A DNA stretch of 37,587 nucleotides, taken from contig NZ_JAVBXR010000004.1 of the NCBI RefSeq assembly GCF_030824455.1, positions 32,001 through 69,587 on the forward strand, written 5' to 3'. Made by a program: the position numbers and the translations under genes. The first letter of the stretch is position 1; the number at the start of each line of letters is the position of its first letter. The DNA is from Desulfobulbus sp. Lineage in GTDB: Bacteria > Desulfobacterota > Desulfobulbia > Desulfobulbales > Desulfobulbaceae. The notes below the pieces were generated by a model. The model made no database searches and had not been told where the DNA came from. It worked only from the letters and a program-made list of their open reading frames with translations. This document shows positions 8,595 through 18,800 of this stretch, in pieces.

Positions 8595-10706
8595 TTACAA
8601 TTGCGCGAGTTCCGCTGTTTCCGCCATCCTGGCCAGGTCGCCCGGAGAAATAATCAAGGCAACAGAGCCGTCGCCCAGAATGGTGGCTCCTGATATTCCC
8701 TTGACGTCCTGGTAGAGCACCCCGAGCGGCTTGATCACGGTCTGGTGCTCGCCGACCACAAAATCGACCACAAAACCGATTCTGCCCCCCTGCACCGAGA
8801 CAATCACGATCTGTTCAATATCCGGTCGGGCGCCGTAGATGCCGAACTGATCACGCAGACAGATATAGGGAGTGAGATGCCCGCGCACCTTGGCCAGGTT
8901 GCGGCCATGGGCGGCCCGGATGTCTTCCCGCGACAATTCGATGCATTCTTCCACGGCCCCCAGGGGCAAAACAAAGTGGCTCTCCCCGATCTTGACCAGC
9001 AGGCTCTCGATGATCGCCAGGGTCAGCGGGATTTTCAGGGTGATGACCGTGCCCTTGCCCAGTTCGCTGTCGACCACAATGCTGCCCCGCAACCCTTCGA
9101 TGCCGCGCTTGACCACATCCATGCCGACCCCGCGCCCGGAGATGTTGGTGATCTCAGCGGCCATGGAAAAACCGGGGGCAAAGATATAGCTGTAAATCTC
9201 CTGGTCGGTCAGGTCGGCGCCGGGGGAGATCATCCCCAGTGCAATGGCTTTATGGCGGATGGCGTCGCGATTGATCCCGGCCCCGTCGTCACGGATGGTG
9301 ATCAGCACCGAATCCCCGGCATGTTCGGCGCCCAAACGGATGGCGCCGGTCGCCGGTTTGCCGGCCGCGATCCGATCCGCCGGTTTCTCGACGCCATGAT
9401 CGATGCTGTTGCGGATGATATGGACCAGGGGATCGTTGAGCTTTTCGATCACGGTCTTGTCGATTTCGGTATCCGCGCCAAAGGTTTCCATCTCGATTTC
9501 TTTCCCCAATTCCTGGGAGAGATCCCGCACCATGCGCTTGAACTTGCTGAAGGTGCTGCCAATGGGCAGCATCCGGATGTTGAGGGCAGTGTCCCGCAAC
9601 TCGTTGGTCAGTCGTTCCACCTCTTCGGCTATCGAGATGAAGGTGGCGTCCCCAAGGGTGTTGGAAACCTGAGTAAGCCGCGCCTGCACCGTCACCATCT
9701 CGCCGACCAGATTGACCAGTTGGTCCAGCCGTTCCGCCGGCACCCGGATACTGGCGGTGGAGTCGGGAGCGGCGCGTTCCTGGCGAATGCCCTTGACATG
9801 CTGCTGCTCACACAGAGCTGACAACACCTTTTCCGGTGTCACCGCACCCTGATCCACCAGCATTTCCCCCAGGGGTTTCTGCTGCTCCAATACCTTGCTC
9901 AGCACATCCGGCGAAAGATCGCCGCGCTCGACCAGAATTTCGCCCAGCTTCTTGTAGCCGGTAGGGTCATCCTGGCTGAGATCATCGATCATTTCGATGC
10001 TGAGCTGACAGTCATCTTCAACGAAAATAAAGACATCCTTGATGGCTGCCTCGTCCCGGACGGTGGTCAGGATAATGTCCCAATAGAGATAGCAGTGTTC
10101 TCCGACTAGGGCGTCAAGGAGCGGCACGGCGTCGAAATGAGCGGTGACCAGACAGCTGCCCAGGCTGCGCAGCTCATTGATGAGCGATACCGGGTTACTG
10201 CCGCAGAGCAGCAGTTCCCGATTCGGCTGAAAGCGGATCCGCCAGGTCTTCTGCTGGGTCTCCTCGGGTTGGTTCGTGTCTGCAAGCAATTCGTGGGTCT
10301 TATCCGCCGGTCCGCCGGTTGCGGCGGGCTGCGGGACCAGCCGCCGCAATCCGGCGATCAGAACATCGCCTTTTTGCTGGTCCGCCTCACCGCAGCCTGC
10401 CGAGGCGTCAAGCAGGGCGGAAATATGATCACGGGATTTGAGGGTGAGGTCGAGCAAATCTTTGGTCACCACCATCTTGCCGTTCCGGACGAGATCGAAG
10501 ACCGTTTCAACTTCGTGGGTAAAGGCGGCTATATCGTCGAACCCGAACATCGCGCCTGAGCCCTTGATGGTGTGCATGGCCCGGAAAACGCGGTTGATGA
10601 GGTCTTGATCGGCGGGCGTTTCTTCAAGGTCGAGCAGGGAAGTTTCCAGTTCGGCAAGCAATTCACCGGCTTCTTCCCGATAGGTGGAAATGTGTTCTTC
10701 AATCAT
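8595..10706 (-). CDS. cheA: CheA histidine kinase with MshEN-like motif pair in the linker (cluster 1)
   Basis: A protein of 703 residues; AAGGA eight bases before the ATG supports the start. P1 Hpt domain with His45 (AMHTIKGSG), a P2-like region about 153-240, then two copies of LGE-(I/M)-LV-x-x-G followed by L..L..QQ (252-302), then P3 dimerisation (LVNLVGEMV), P4 ATPase (DPLVHIIRNSIDHG, DDGAGI, GRGVGMDVV) and a C-terminal CheW-like P5. It autophosphorylates under receptor control and passes phosphate to CheY and CheB. The repeated motif resembles the N-terminal MshEN domain of type II/IV secretion ATPases, which binds c-di-GMP in known cases; binding here is inference. A 257-bp gap to the receptor start (8338-8594) holds no convincing gene. 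Confidence 0.95.
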   Translation of the reverse strand: MIEEHISTYREEAGELLAELETSLLDLEETPADQDLINRVFRAMHTIKGSGAMFGFDDIAAFTHEVETVFDLVRNGKMVVTKDLLDLTLKSRDHISALLDASAGCGEADQQKGDVLIAGLRRLVPQPAATGGPADKTHELLADTNQPEETQQKTWRIRFQPNRELLLCGSNPVSLINELRSLGSCLVTAHFDAVPLLDALVGEHCYLYWDIILTTVRDEAAIKDVFIFVEDDCQLSIEMIDDLSQDDPTGYKKLGEILVERGDLSPDVLSKVLEQQKPLGEMLVDQGAVTPEKVLSALCEQQHVKGIRQERAAPDSTASIRVPAERLDQLVNLVGEMVTVQARLTQVSNTLGDATFISIAEEVERLTNELRDTALNIRMLPIGSTFSKFKRMVRDLSQELGKEIEMETFGADTEIDKTVIEKLNDPLVHIIRNSIDHGVEKPADRIAAGKPATGAIRLGAEHAGDSVLITIRDDGAGINRDAIRHKAIALGMISPGADLTDQEIYSYIFAPGFSMAAEITNISGRGVGMDVVKRGIEGLRGSIVVDSELGKGTVITLKIPLTLAIIESLLVKIGESHFVLPLGAVEECIELSREDIRAAHGRNLAKVRGHLTPYICLRDQFGIYGARPDIEQIVIVSVQGGRIGFVVDFVVGEHQTVIKPLGVLYQDVKGISGATILGDGSVALIISPGDLARMAETAELAQL

Positions 10707-10783
10707 GGTGGAAATCCTTAGGTCAACATCGGAGCGTGAACAGCAGTTTCCAGTTAAATAGCTTAAGTATTCAACGAATTAAC

Positions 10784-11149
10784 TCATCCCAACACTTTCT
10801 TGACCACCGCAATCAACTGCTCCGGCTTGAAGGGTTTGACAATCCAGCCGGTGGCGCCGGCAGCCTTGCCTTCCGCCTTTTTTGTATCCTGGGATTCGGT
10901 GGAGAGCATGACGATGGGGATGAATTTATTGAGGCTGCTGGCCCAAACCCCTTTGATCAGCCCGATACCGTCCAATTTGGGCATGTTGAGATCGGTCAGC
11001 AGCATATCCACCTTTTTGGCGGAAAGTTTGCTCAGGGCATCCTGGCCATCCACCGCTTCCACGACCTCGTAGCCGTTTTGTTTCAGGGTGAAGGCAACCA
11101 TCTGCCGCACACTGGCCGAATCATCGGCGGTCATGATCAATTTTCCCAT
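10784..11149 (-). CDS. cheY: CheY, single-domain response regulator (cluster 1)
   Basis: A protein of 121 residues. GGAGGT lies nine bases before the ATG, inside the end of the STAS gene, which it overlaps by 13 bases. Acidic pocket DD (9-10), phosphorylated Asp53 in LLTDLNMPKLDG, the conserved Thr/Ser (STES) and Lys (KPFKPEQ) are all present, so it should be a working phospho-acceptor of CheA. The CheY of cluster 2 at 34524 resembles it closely (ATGWLVKP against ATGWIVKP), suggesting they are paralogues. Confidence 0.95.
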   Translation of the reverse strand: MGKLIMTADDSASVRQMVAFTLKQNGYEVVEAVDGQDALSKLSAKKVDMLLTDLNMPKLDGIGLIKGVWASSLNKFIPIVMLSTESQDTKKAEGKAAGATGWIVKPFKPEQLIAVVKKVLG

Positions 11150-11592
11150 GTGTTTGCACCTCCGAACTCTCGAAAACAGGAGTCATTAGGATAGCCGCAG
11201 GGATTGTGGCGCTCCGCTCCGACCGCGACTGCAAGCTCGATCAGCGCCTTGGGCGTCGGGCCGCGATGAATGCATCGTTTTCCGGAAGCTGCGGCCGTTT
11301 TGCAGGCAGAGCACAAGGCCTGTAGCGCGGTGATGTCCATCTCCACCTTGGGGTCGAACTCGAGGATCACGGTGTCGGCCTCGGTGAGGCCTGTACGGAG
11401 GAGTTGAACGTAAGCAGTGATAGTTTCAATGGTCAGCCGCTCGCCGCTGCCGATCCGCAGGAAATCATGTTCGGCCGCCCCCGCCAGTAGACGCAGTGTG
11501 GCGAGGGAGAAGGAAAGGAGAGCAATCCAGGAGTTGAGAGAATCTGTTGCGGGTTGATCAGTATGTCCGGAAAGAACTGAGAGCATGGTCAT
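11137..11592 (-). CDS. STAS-domain protein (cluster 1)
   Basis: About 151 residues from the ATG at 11592; a second ATG at 11586 is also possible, with AAAGAG upstream. The frame is open for 52 more codons upstream, but that part looks like spacer and begins with a vestige of another gene. The core (about residues 55-120) reads DTVILEFDPKVEMDITALQALCSACKTAAASGK split over several elements, a STAS fold like MlaB or anti-sigma antagonists. The C-terminus overlaps cheY. Cluster 2 also has a small STAS protein beside cheA/cheY, so a STAS partner is a shared trait. The role is unknown; a structural or phospho-switch partner is possible. Confidence 0.7.
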   Translation of the reverse strand: MTMLSVLSGHTDQPATDSLNSWIALLSFSLATLRLLAGAAEHDFLRIGSGERLTIETITAYVQLLRTGLTEADTVILEFDPKVEMDITALQALCSACKTAAASGKRCIHRGPTPKALIELAVAVGAERHNPCGYPNDSCFREFGGANTWEN

Positions 11593-11721
11593 CTCTTTAC
11601 GGCTGTATGGGGAGGAAGCTTGGATGCAGTTTTCCTGCACCCTAGGCCCCCTGACCTGGTTGATATCGGCAATCGGCAAGCAATGACTGGCGGCGATCAA
11701 TTCCCTGCCAGCGCCGAATAA

Positions 11722-11754
11722 GGTTTGGGACGAAAAGGCTTTCTTCACAAGGGC
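11722..11754 (-). pseudogene. Eleven-codon vestige of a soluble chemoreceptor gene start
   Basis: Read on the minus strand this gives ALVKKAFSSQT, matching the start of the cluster 2 soluble receptor (MALVKK...LSQTAS) at the identical place, overlapping the last codons of the cheW-like gene with the same CCCTTGTGAA bases. The ATG has been lost (CTCAGCC in place of CTCCATGGCC), and the receptor body is absent; the frame now runs into the leader of the STAS gene. Confidence 0.6.
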
Positions 11755-12206
11755 TGAGGATGGCCTTTTTCGGATTGTCTTTCCGTAGAGGCGGCGGCAT
11801 GTATAAAAATTTGCGACAAGGCATTGAGATCATTTTTACTGAAGCGGCATCGCAGCCAATGCGGTGCGGCTTTAACCTGGGAATAATTCATCTCGATCGC
11901 CTTCCGAGTATCGTCGGTCGGCGCCTGCAGGACCACATCCTCGCCATCTTTAGCCAGTTCCACGACTACATTGAAGGTGCTGACCATTTGAACGGGTTCC
12001 TGGACCGCAAACTTCAGCCGCAGGTCAACAACCGGCGCCAGGCAGCCGCGCAGGCTGATGACCCCCCGCATGAAATCCGGCAACTGCGTTTCGTTGGCGA
12101 GGTCCGCCAGCTCAAGTATTTCCAGCACCCTGGCCCCGTCGACGACGACCAGCTCATCCGCCATTGTAAAGGTTAGATATTGGATCGTTTCCAACTCGTC
12201 AGTCAC
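11745..12206 (-). CDS. Short CheW-like protein, first gene of cluster 1
   Basis: About 153 residues from GTG at 12206, chosen by the AGGG upstream and by its near-identical counterpart at 24628, which also uses GTG. The N-terminal CheW fold is intact ([37 protein letters not shown]), but after about residue 115 it leaves the CheW pattern for [13 protein letters not shown] and ends, lacking the last strands of the second barrel. It follows a sigma-54-type promoter by about 40 bases. It may be a receptor-binding, kinase-poor coupler or cap (inference). Confidence 0.82.
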   Translation of the reverse strand: MTDELETIQYLTFTMADELVVVDGARVLEILELADLANETQLPDFMRGVISLRGCLAPVVDLRLKFAVQEPVQMVSTFNVVVELAKDGEDVVLQAPTDDTRKAIEMNYSQVKAAPHWLRCRFSKNDLNALSQIFIHAAASTERQSEKGHPQPL

Positions 12207-12254
12207 AGTTTGCACCCTATCCTTTGCGTATAGTGAAGAACTGAACAACAAGAT

Positions 12255-12270
12255 TACAACAACCGTGCCG
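12255..12270 (-). promoter_or_regulatory. Sigma-54 type promoter (-24/-12) of che cluster 1
   Basis: On the minus strand the sequence is CGGCACGGTTGTTGTA: GG at 12269-12268, exactly ten bases, then GT at 12257-12256. This fits GGCACG-N4-TTGCW except T for C at -12. The predicted start is about 40 bases before the GTG of the first gene. Cluster 2 has the same element with the same deviation, which raises confidence. Confidence 0.72.
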
Positions 12271-12355
12271 TGGCGGTCTGGAGAGCTGAGAAAAAACGTG
12301 AAGCCTTGCGGGATGGGGATTTGGGGATATATCAGGTGGATATTCGGGAGGCTCT

Positions 12356-12416
12356 GCACTGTACCATGTTACAGTAGGGAGTGTAACATGGTACAGTGCG
12401 GTTGTTTCATGATACA
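12356..12416. promoter_or_regulatory. Triad of near-palindromic operator sites upstream of cluster 1
   Basis: Three 14-bp sites of type TGTAnCATGnTACA lie at 12360-12373, 12382-12395 and 12403-12416, with centres 22 and 21 bp apart. The first two together form a perfect 18-bp inverted repeat (12356-12373 / 12382-12399) with an 8-bp spacer. They lie about 90-150 bp upstream of the sigma-54 promoter, the usual place for an enhancer-binding activator. A matching triad stands before cluster 2. Confidence 0.75.
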
Positions 12417-12437
12417 GTCACAAGAGGGCCAGGAAGG

Positions 12438-12464
12438 GGCGAAGCGTTGCTTCGCCATGTTTTT
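12438..12464 (+). terminator. Terminator-like hairpin (GGCGAAGC-gtt-GCTTCGCC plus T5)
   Basis: A perfect 8-bp GC-rich stem with three-base loop (12438-12456) is followed by TTTTT at 12460-12464 on the plus strand. No plus-strand gene ends here; the nearest elements upstream are the operator triad and the divergent promoter of cluster 1. It may insulate the downstream kinase gene from antisense read-through or end an unrecognised small RNA. Confidence 0.6.
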
Positions 12465-12516
12465 CACGGACCAGCCGACGCCTCATCCGGGTGCGGCCTA
12501 ACTGAGGGGAGAATCG

Positions 12517-12609
12517 ATGAAAAAGGAAAGCCAGCTTGACTTGTCAGCGGAAAATGAGGTAACGAACAGCGGACGGCGTCGCCTCGTTTCGACTGCCAGC
12601 CCGGGTTAG
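12517..12609 (+). CDS. Possible 30-codon ORF, product unrecognised
   Basis: ATG at 12517 follows GGGGAGAATCG (a plausible ribosome-binding site) and codes MKKESQLDLS... with GRRRLVS near the end, then TAG. The N-terminus with paired arginines recalls the beginning of a Tat signal peptide, but no hydrophobic stretch follows. It could be the remaining start of a lost gene. Weak support. Confidence 0.22.
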   Translation: MKKESQLDLSAENEVTNSGRRRLVSTASPG

Positions 12610-12858
12610 CCGAATCCTGAATTGATGCTCTCCTCGGATAGCATTTCAACCAAGGGAAAAATCGTAAGAGCCTCACGTTTCTGAGTATGTTCATAGACAG
12701 TGGCGCAAACTGCCGGTTCGGAATATGCCTATACGCAAACGCCTGGTTTGCGATGGCTTGAGTCGTTTTCCATCCCCTTGCTCATAACCGGTCTCATCCT
12801 GTTGTCCCCACTTGAATCCGCAGCTCGTTTAAGCCTGAGCCGGTGGAGGTAAATGCCC
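12610..12858 (+). other. Leader of the giant kinase gene
   Basis: No gene is seen. A 7-bp inverted repeat, CGCAAAC (12734-12740) and GTTTGCG (12746-12752), stands about 105 bp before the kinase start and could be an operator. I found no convincing sigma-54 or sigma-70 promoter by eye. GGAGGT at 12845-12850 is the ribosome-binding site of the kinase. Confidence 0.35.
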
Positions 12859-15800
12859 ATGGCCCTTAAGAAGCAGTCAGCAAGCCACGACCCAAAGGCT
12901 GAATCCGCCATCGAAGGAAGGGGTGCGGCTCCCCCCATTCCCATTACGGTTGGCATCGGGGCGTCCGCCGGCGGCCATGAGGCTCTGGAGCAGATTTTCA
13001 CAGCCCTCCCCGCCGATTGCGACCTCTCCTTTGTGGTGATCATGCATCTCCCTGCGGAAGGACCTTCACTGCTCGCCGACATCATCAGGCGTCACACCTC
13101 CCTGCAGGTGCTGACCGTCGAAGACGGCATACCGCTCCATCCGGGCACCGTTCATGTGGCGCCTCCCGGCAAAGATCTGACCGTGGATGGCGGCCGGTTA
13201 CGATTGGTCACTCCTGAGTCGGGACGACCACCTCACCCCATTGACCGCTTTTTCACCTCGCTTGCCGCTGATTTGGGGCAGTGCGCCATTGCGGTTGTCC
13301 TCTCCGGCTTCGGGTCTGATGGCGCCGAGGGAGTGAAGCGTATCAAGGAAGAGGGCGGAATCGTCCTCGTCCAGGATCCGGAAACGGCCATCAACCCCTT
13401 CATGCCGCAAAACGCCATCGCCACGGGCGCGGCGGATTCCATCCTTTCCGCGGCCGAAATTGCGGACAGGCTTGCCCAGATAGCCGGCGAGAAGGATACT
13501 TTCCCCGCCGGGATCTGCCTGGCTCCCCAAGATGAGGAGTTGCGCCCCCTGTTTGCCATCTTGAAAGCCCGCACCAGTCACGATTTCAGCTCCTACAAAA
13601 GGAACACCGTCCTGCGGCGGATCGAGAGACGGATGGTGGCCAACGGCGCGACGGCGCTCAGCGATTATTTTGCCATCCTCCAACAAAACCCCGGCGAAGC
13701 CCAATCCCTTTGCCAGGAACTCCTCATCGGCGTTACCCGTTTCTTCCGCGATCCTGAGGCGTTCGAGCTGCTCCGCAGCAAGATCATTCCGTCGCTTTTT
13801 GCCAACCGGGACACGGAGGCGCCGATTCGGATCTGGCACGCCTGCTGTGCCACCGGCGAAGAAGCCTACTCGGTCGCCATGCTGATCCTGGAATACCTGG
13901 AAAAGATACACCCGCAAGCCAAGGTGCAGATTTTTGCCACTGACCTCGACGAGGTGGCCGTGGCACGGGCAAGGGCCGGCTTCTATTCAGACGGCATCAT
14001 CCCGGAGGTGGGAGAAGAGCGACTCAAGCATTTTTTTATAAAAAATGAAAACGGCTGGCAGGTGACCAAGCAACTGCGGGAGATGGTCGTCTTTGCCCAC
14101 CACAACCTCATCAACGATCCGCCTTTCTCGCGGCTCGACCTCCTCGTCTGCCGCAATTTTCTCATTTACCTGAAACCCGAGATCCAGAGGCTGCTTATTC
14201 CCTTGTTTCACCAGGTGCTCAACCAGAAGGGCTATCTTTTCCTGGGCTCAGCCGAAACAGTGGGACTCCATGGCGATCTGTTCACCCCTGTCGATAAAAA
14301 ATGGAAGATCTTCAGGCGGCAGGGGGGAAAAAGCCGGGTTGACACGCTCTTTCCCTTTTGCGGTTCTGTGCGGAAACTCTCCGACATTGAGCATTCTGTC
14401 CGCTCGGCTGAAACGCAGGAGACGGCAACAATCGCTCTTGCCGATAAATTTCTGATGGAACGGTATGTGCCTGCCCGGGTGATCATCAATGAAAAGAACG
14501 AGGTGGTCCATTTTTCAAAACAAGCGGGCGCTTATCTGTCGACACCGGAAGGAAAACCGACCCGTGACCTCCTGAAAATAGCGAAGGAAGAGCTGCGACC
14601 GGCGCTCAGGGCCGCCGTCTATAAGGCCTTCACCTATCAAAAGGAGAACGAGTACCGGGGAATAAAGGTGGCGACCGACCACGGCGAGACCACCATCAAC
14701 ATTATCGTGGCGCCGCTCAAAATACCGCCGCCGTCGGACAAGCTGGCTTTGGTGATCATCGAACCGACCGCTCCATCTCCGGTTCCGGTTGTCCCCAGCG
14801 AGGCGGCGGAGTTCGGCGACGATGCCTCCCGCAATTCGCTGATACGTCATATGGAGGAGCAGCTGCGCGTCATCGGCGAACAGCTGGAGACCTCCAACGA
14901 GCGATTCACCCTGGCCAACGAAGAGCTGATGACGGTCAACGAGGAGCTCCAATCCACCAATGAGGAGCTGCAGTCCACCAATGAGGAATTGATTACCATC
15001 AACTCCGAGCTGCAGAAAAGGATGGAGGAACTGAATCAGAGCAACAGCGATCTGGAGAATCTCTTTGCCAGTTCCGAGATTGCCACCTTTTTCCTTAACC
15101 GGAAGTTTCTAATCAAGCGCTTCTCCCCTGCCATGGCCGCCATCTTCAATCTGATTCCGGCCGACATCGGTCGTTCCGTTCACCATTTGAACGGTAGTGT
15201 CGATTGGTCGGAGCTTCCTCTTGATGCGGCATCGGTACTGGAGAATCTCGTACCGGTCGAGCGGGAAGTCTGCTCCCAAAAGGATGGCCGCAGTTTCATT
15301 ATGAGGGTTCTCCCCTATCGGACTACTGGGGGGATAATCGACGGGATCGTGGTCACGCTGATCGATATCAGCGAACGCAAGCGGGCCGAGGTGTCCTTGC
15401 AGGAAAGCGAAAAACGGTTCCGCACCATGGCCGACGCCATCCCCCAATTGGCGTGGATCGCGCAGCCGGATGGCCACGTTTTCTGGTACAACCAGCGCTG
15501 GTACGATTATACCGGCGCCGTACCCGAGCAGATGGAGGGCTGGGGCTGGCAGAGCGTGCATGATCCCCTCGTGCTGCCGAAGGTGATGGATACGTGGCGG
15601 GAATCACTGACCACGGGCGAACCCTTTGACATGGAGTTCCCCCTGCGCGGCGCTGACGGCAGTTTTCGCTGGTTCCTGACCCGTGGCTTGCCCTTGAAAG
15701 ACAGCCAGGGACGGATTGTTCAGTGGCTTGGAACCAACACCGACGTCACCGAAATCAAAGAGGCCAAAGAAACCCTGCGCCGTTATGAGCTCTTGGCCGG

Positions 15801-18800
15801 CAACAGCCGGGACATCATCATCTTTTTCCGCAGCGATGACGCGCGCATAGTGGAGGCAAACGCCGCGGCAACCGATGCCTATGGCTACGACCATGAGGAG
15901 ATGCTGCAATTGACGCTGCACAATCTTCGCGCATCGCAGGAGGAGGATCTGGTTGCGGCTCAGATGGCCGACGCCGATTCCCGGGGGATTCTTTTTGAAA
16001 CCGTTCACCGTCGCAAAGACGGAACGACCTTCCCGGTGGAAGTTAGTTCTCGCGGGGCGACCCTTGGCGACACCCGCATGCTGCTCAGCATCGTCCGGGA
16101 TATCACCGAGCGGAACGAGGCGGAAAAGGCAGTCAATGAAGCGGCCGAACAGCGTCGTCTGGCGCTGGAGGCGGCCGGTTTAGGGGCCTGGGATTACAAC
16201 TTCAAAACCGACGATGTCTTTTGGGACGAACATTGCCGCGGCATGTGGGGCATCACCGAAGGCAATCAAATCGACTATGCCGCGGTCATCGAACGAATTC
16301 ATTCCGATGACCGGGCAGCCGTCGATGAGGCTGTGCATCAGGCGCTCTCCGGGGTCAATGGAGGCGCCTACCGTCGTGAGTTCCGTGTTGTCTGGCCGGA
16401 TGGTTCCGAACATTGGATCGCGTCCCATGGACGTGTTTACTGGGAAGGCGAGGGGGAGCTGCGTCGACCAATCCGCTTCGTCGGCGTCAATCGCGAGATC
16501 ACGGCACGCAAGCATGCCGAGGCGACGCGGGCCAGGCTGGCGGCTATCGTCGAATCCTCGGAAGATGCGATTATCGCCAAGGACTTGAACTCCATCATCA
16601 TCAGTTGGAATGCCGGGGCCGAGCGGCTCTTCGGCTACCGGTCGGAGGAGACTGTAGGCCGGCCGATCACCCTGTTGATTCCCCCAGAAATGCAGGATGA
16701 TGAGCGCCGGATGCTGCAGCGGCTGCTGGCCGGTGAGCGGATCGACCACTTTGAAACCGTGCGGCTGACCAAGGAGGGCCGGAGGATCGACGTGTCCTTG
16801 ACGATATCGACCATAAAGGACGACAAGGGGCGAATCATCGGTATTTCGAAGGTTGCCCGCGATATAACCCAGCGCAAACGGACCGAGGAGGCCCTGCGTC
16901 GGTCGGAGGCGCAGTACCACACCTTGTTTGAAACCCTGATCGAAGGGTTTTGCACCATCGAAATGGTGTTCGACCCCGAAGGCAGACCGGTTGATTATCG
17001 TTTTCTGGAGACGAATCCGGCCTTTGAAAAACTCACCGGGCTGCATGACGTAAAGGGGCGGCTGATGCGCGACCTAGCTCCGGACAATGAGCAGTATTGG
17101 TATGAAAGGTATGGAAAAGTCGCCATGACCGGCGAGTCGGTGCGTTTTGAGGCGGAAACAAAAGCGCTGGACAGCTGCTTCGACGTCTGTGCCTATCGGA
17201 TCGGCGACCCTGAAGATCGCAGAGTCGCCATACTGTTCAATGACATCACCGAGCGCAAGCGGGCGGAAGAACTGACCCGGAGTGTGGCGTTGTTCCCCCT
17301 GGAGAACCCTTCTCCGGTTTTACGAGTCAAAAGGGACGGAGCCATCCTTTTTTACAACCGCTCCAGTGAGTCGATGCTCGAAACATGGCGGGCGGACTTT
17401 GGGAAGGAGGTGCCGGATGCCCTTCTGCAGTGTATTGGCGATGCATTGGCAAACGGCGTTTTGAAAGAATGCGTGGTCCCGGTCCGTGGCCGCGACATCT
17501 CTTTTGCGGTGACGCCTTTTCCGGACCGTGATTACGCCAATCTTTACGCTCGTGACATCACCGAGCGCAAAAGGGCGGAGGAGGCGTTCAAGGAAAGCGC
17601 GGTGCATTTGAACCGGTCCCAGGAGGTCGCGCATCTGGGAAGCTGGGAGCTGGATCTCTCGAGTAAGGAGCTGACTTGGTCCGATGAGACCTACCGGATA
17701 TTCGGTCTACAGCCGCAGGAGTTCCGCGCGTCCTACGACGCCTTTCTCGAAGCAGTGCATCCGGAGGATCGGGGAGCGGTTGACGCCGCCTATTCGGATT
17801 CCGTGCGGGAGGGGAAAGACTCGTATGAAATAGAACATCGGATCGTCAAGAAAACCACGGGAGAAATCCGGATTGTCCATGAAAAATGCGAGCATTTCCG
17901 GGATGCATCAGGAAAAATCATCCGGTCAGTCGGCATGGTCCACGACATCACCGAGCGCAAGCAGGCAGAGGAAACGCTCAGGCTGAGCGAACAGCGACGC
18001 AGCCTGGCGCTGGAGGCCGCTCAGTCCGGAACCTGGGAGTGGGACCTGCTGACCAACGAACATATTTGGTCGAATGAATTATGGTCGTTATACGGATTGG
18101 AAATAAACAGCTGCAAGCCTTCCTACGAGGAATGGCGCAAGGTTGCTCATCCCGACGATCTGGCGAAGACGGAACAAACCCTCCAGGAAGCGATTCTCCA
18201 GGGAACAGCGTACAACACCGAATGGCGGGTAAATCTCCCCGAAGGGAGTGAACGCTGGCTGATGTCGCGCGGACAGCCGCTCAAAGATACGCACAACCGG
18301 GTTGTGCGTTACCTGGGGATTGTCATGGACATCACCGAACGCAAGCGGGCGGAGAAAGAGAAAAAGGCGATGCAGGCCCAATTGATCCAGGCCCAAAAAA
18401 TGGAGGCCATCGGCACCTTGGCGGGCGGCATTGCCCATGACTTCAATAATATCCTCGGGGCGGTTCTCGGCTATGCCGAAATGGCGAGGGACGCCAGTCC
18501 GGCGGGATCCGCGATTGCCCATGATCTCGACAAAGTTCTGCAAGCAGGCGAGCGGGCGGCCAACTTGGTCAAACAGATCCTTACCTTCAGCCGCGAGGCC
18601 AGTATTGAACGCACTCCTCTGGAACCCCTTCGCCTTGTCAAAGAGGCCCTCAAGCTGCTCCGACCGGCCTTGCCCTCAACCATCAGCATCAAGCAGCAAC
18701 TCGATACAGCGACGTGTCCGATCCTTGCCGATCCCACCCAGGTGCACCAAATTGTGATGAATCTCTGCACCAATGCCTTTCACGCCATGGAACAGACTGG

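Noticed and set aside
12356..12399. Perfect 18-bp inverted repeat considered as a terminator hairpin
   Set aside because: No T-run follows on either strand, and the same 14-bp units recur as triads at both operons, which fits DNA-binding sites better.
12707..12725. TGGCGCAAACTGCC considered as a sigma-54 promoter for the giant kinase
   Set aside because: Spacing between GG and GC is eight bases instead of ten.
12859..12900. Similarity of the giant kinase start (MALKKQS) to the soluble receptor start (MALVKKS)
   Set aside because: Only a few codons agree and the similarity does not extend, so it is probably chance or a shared start-site preference.
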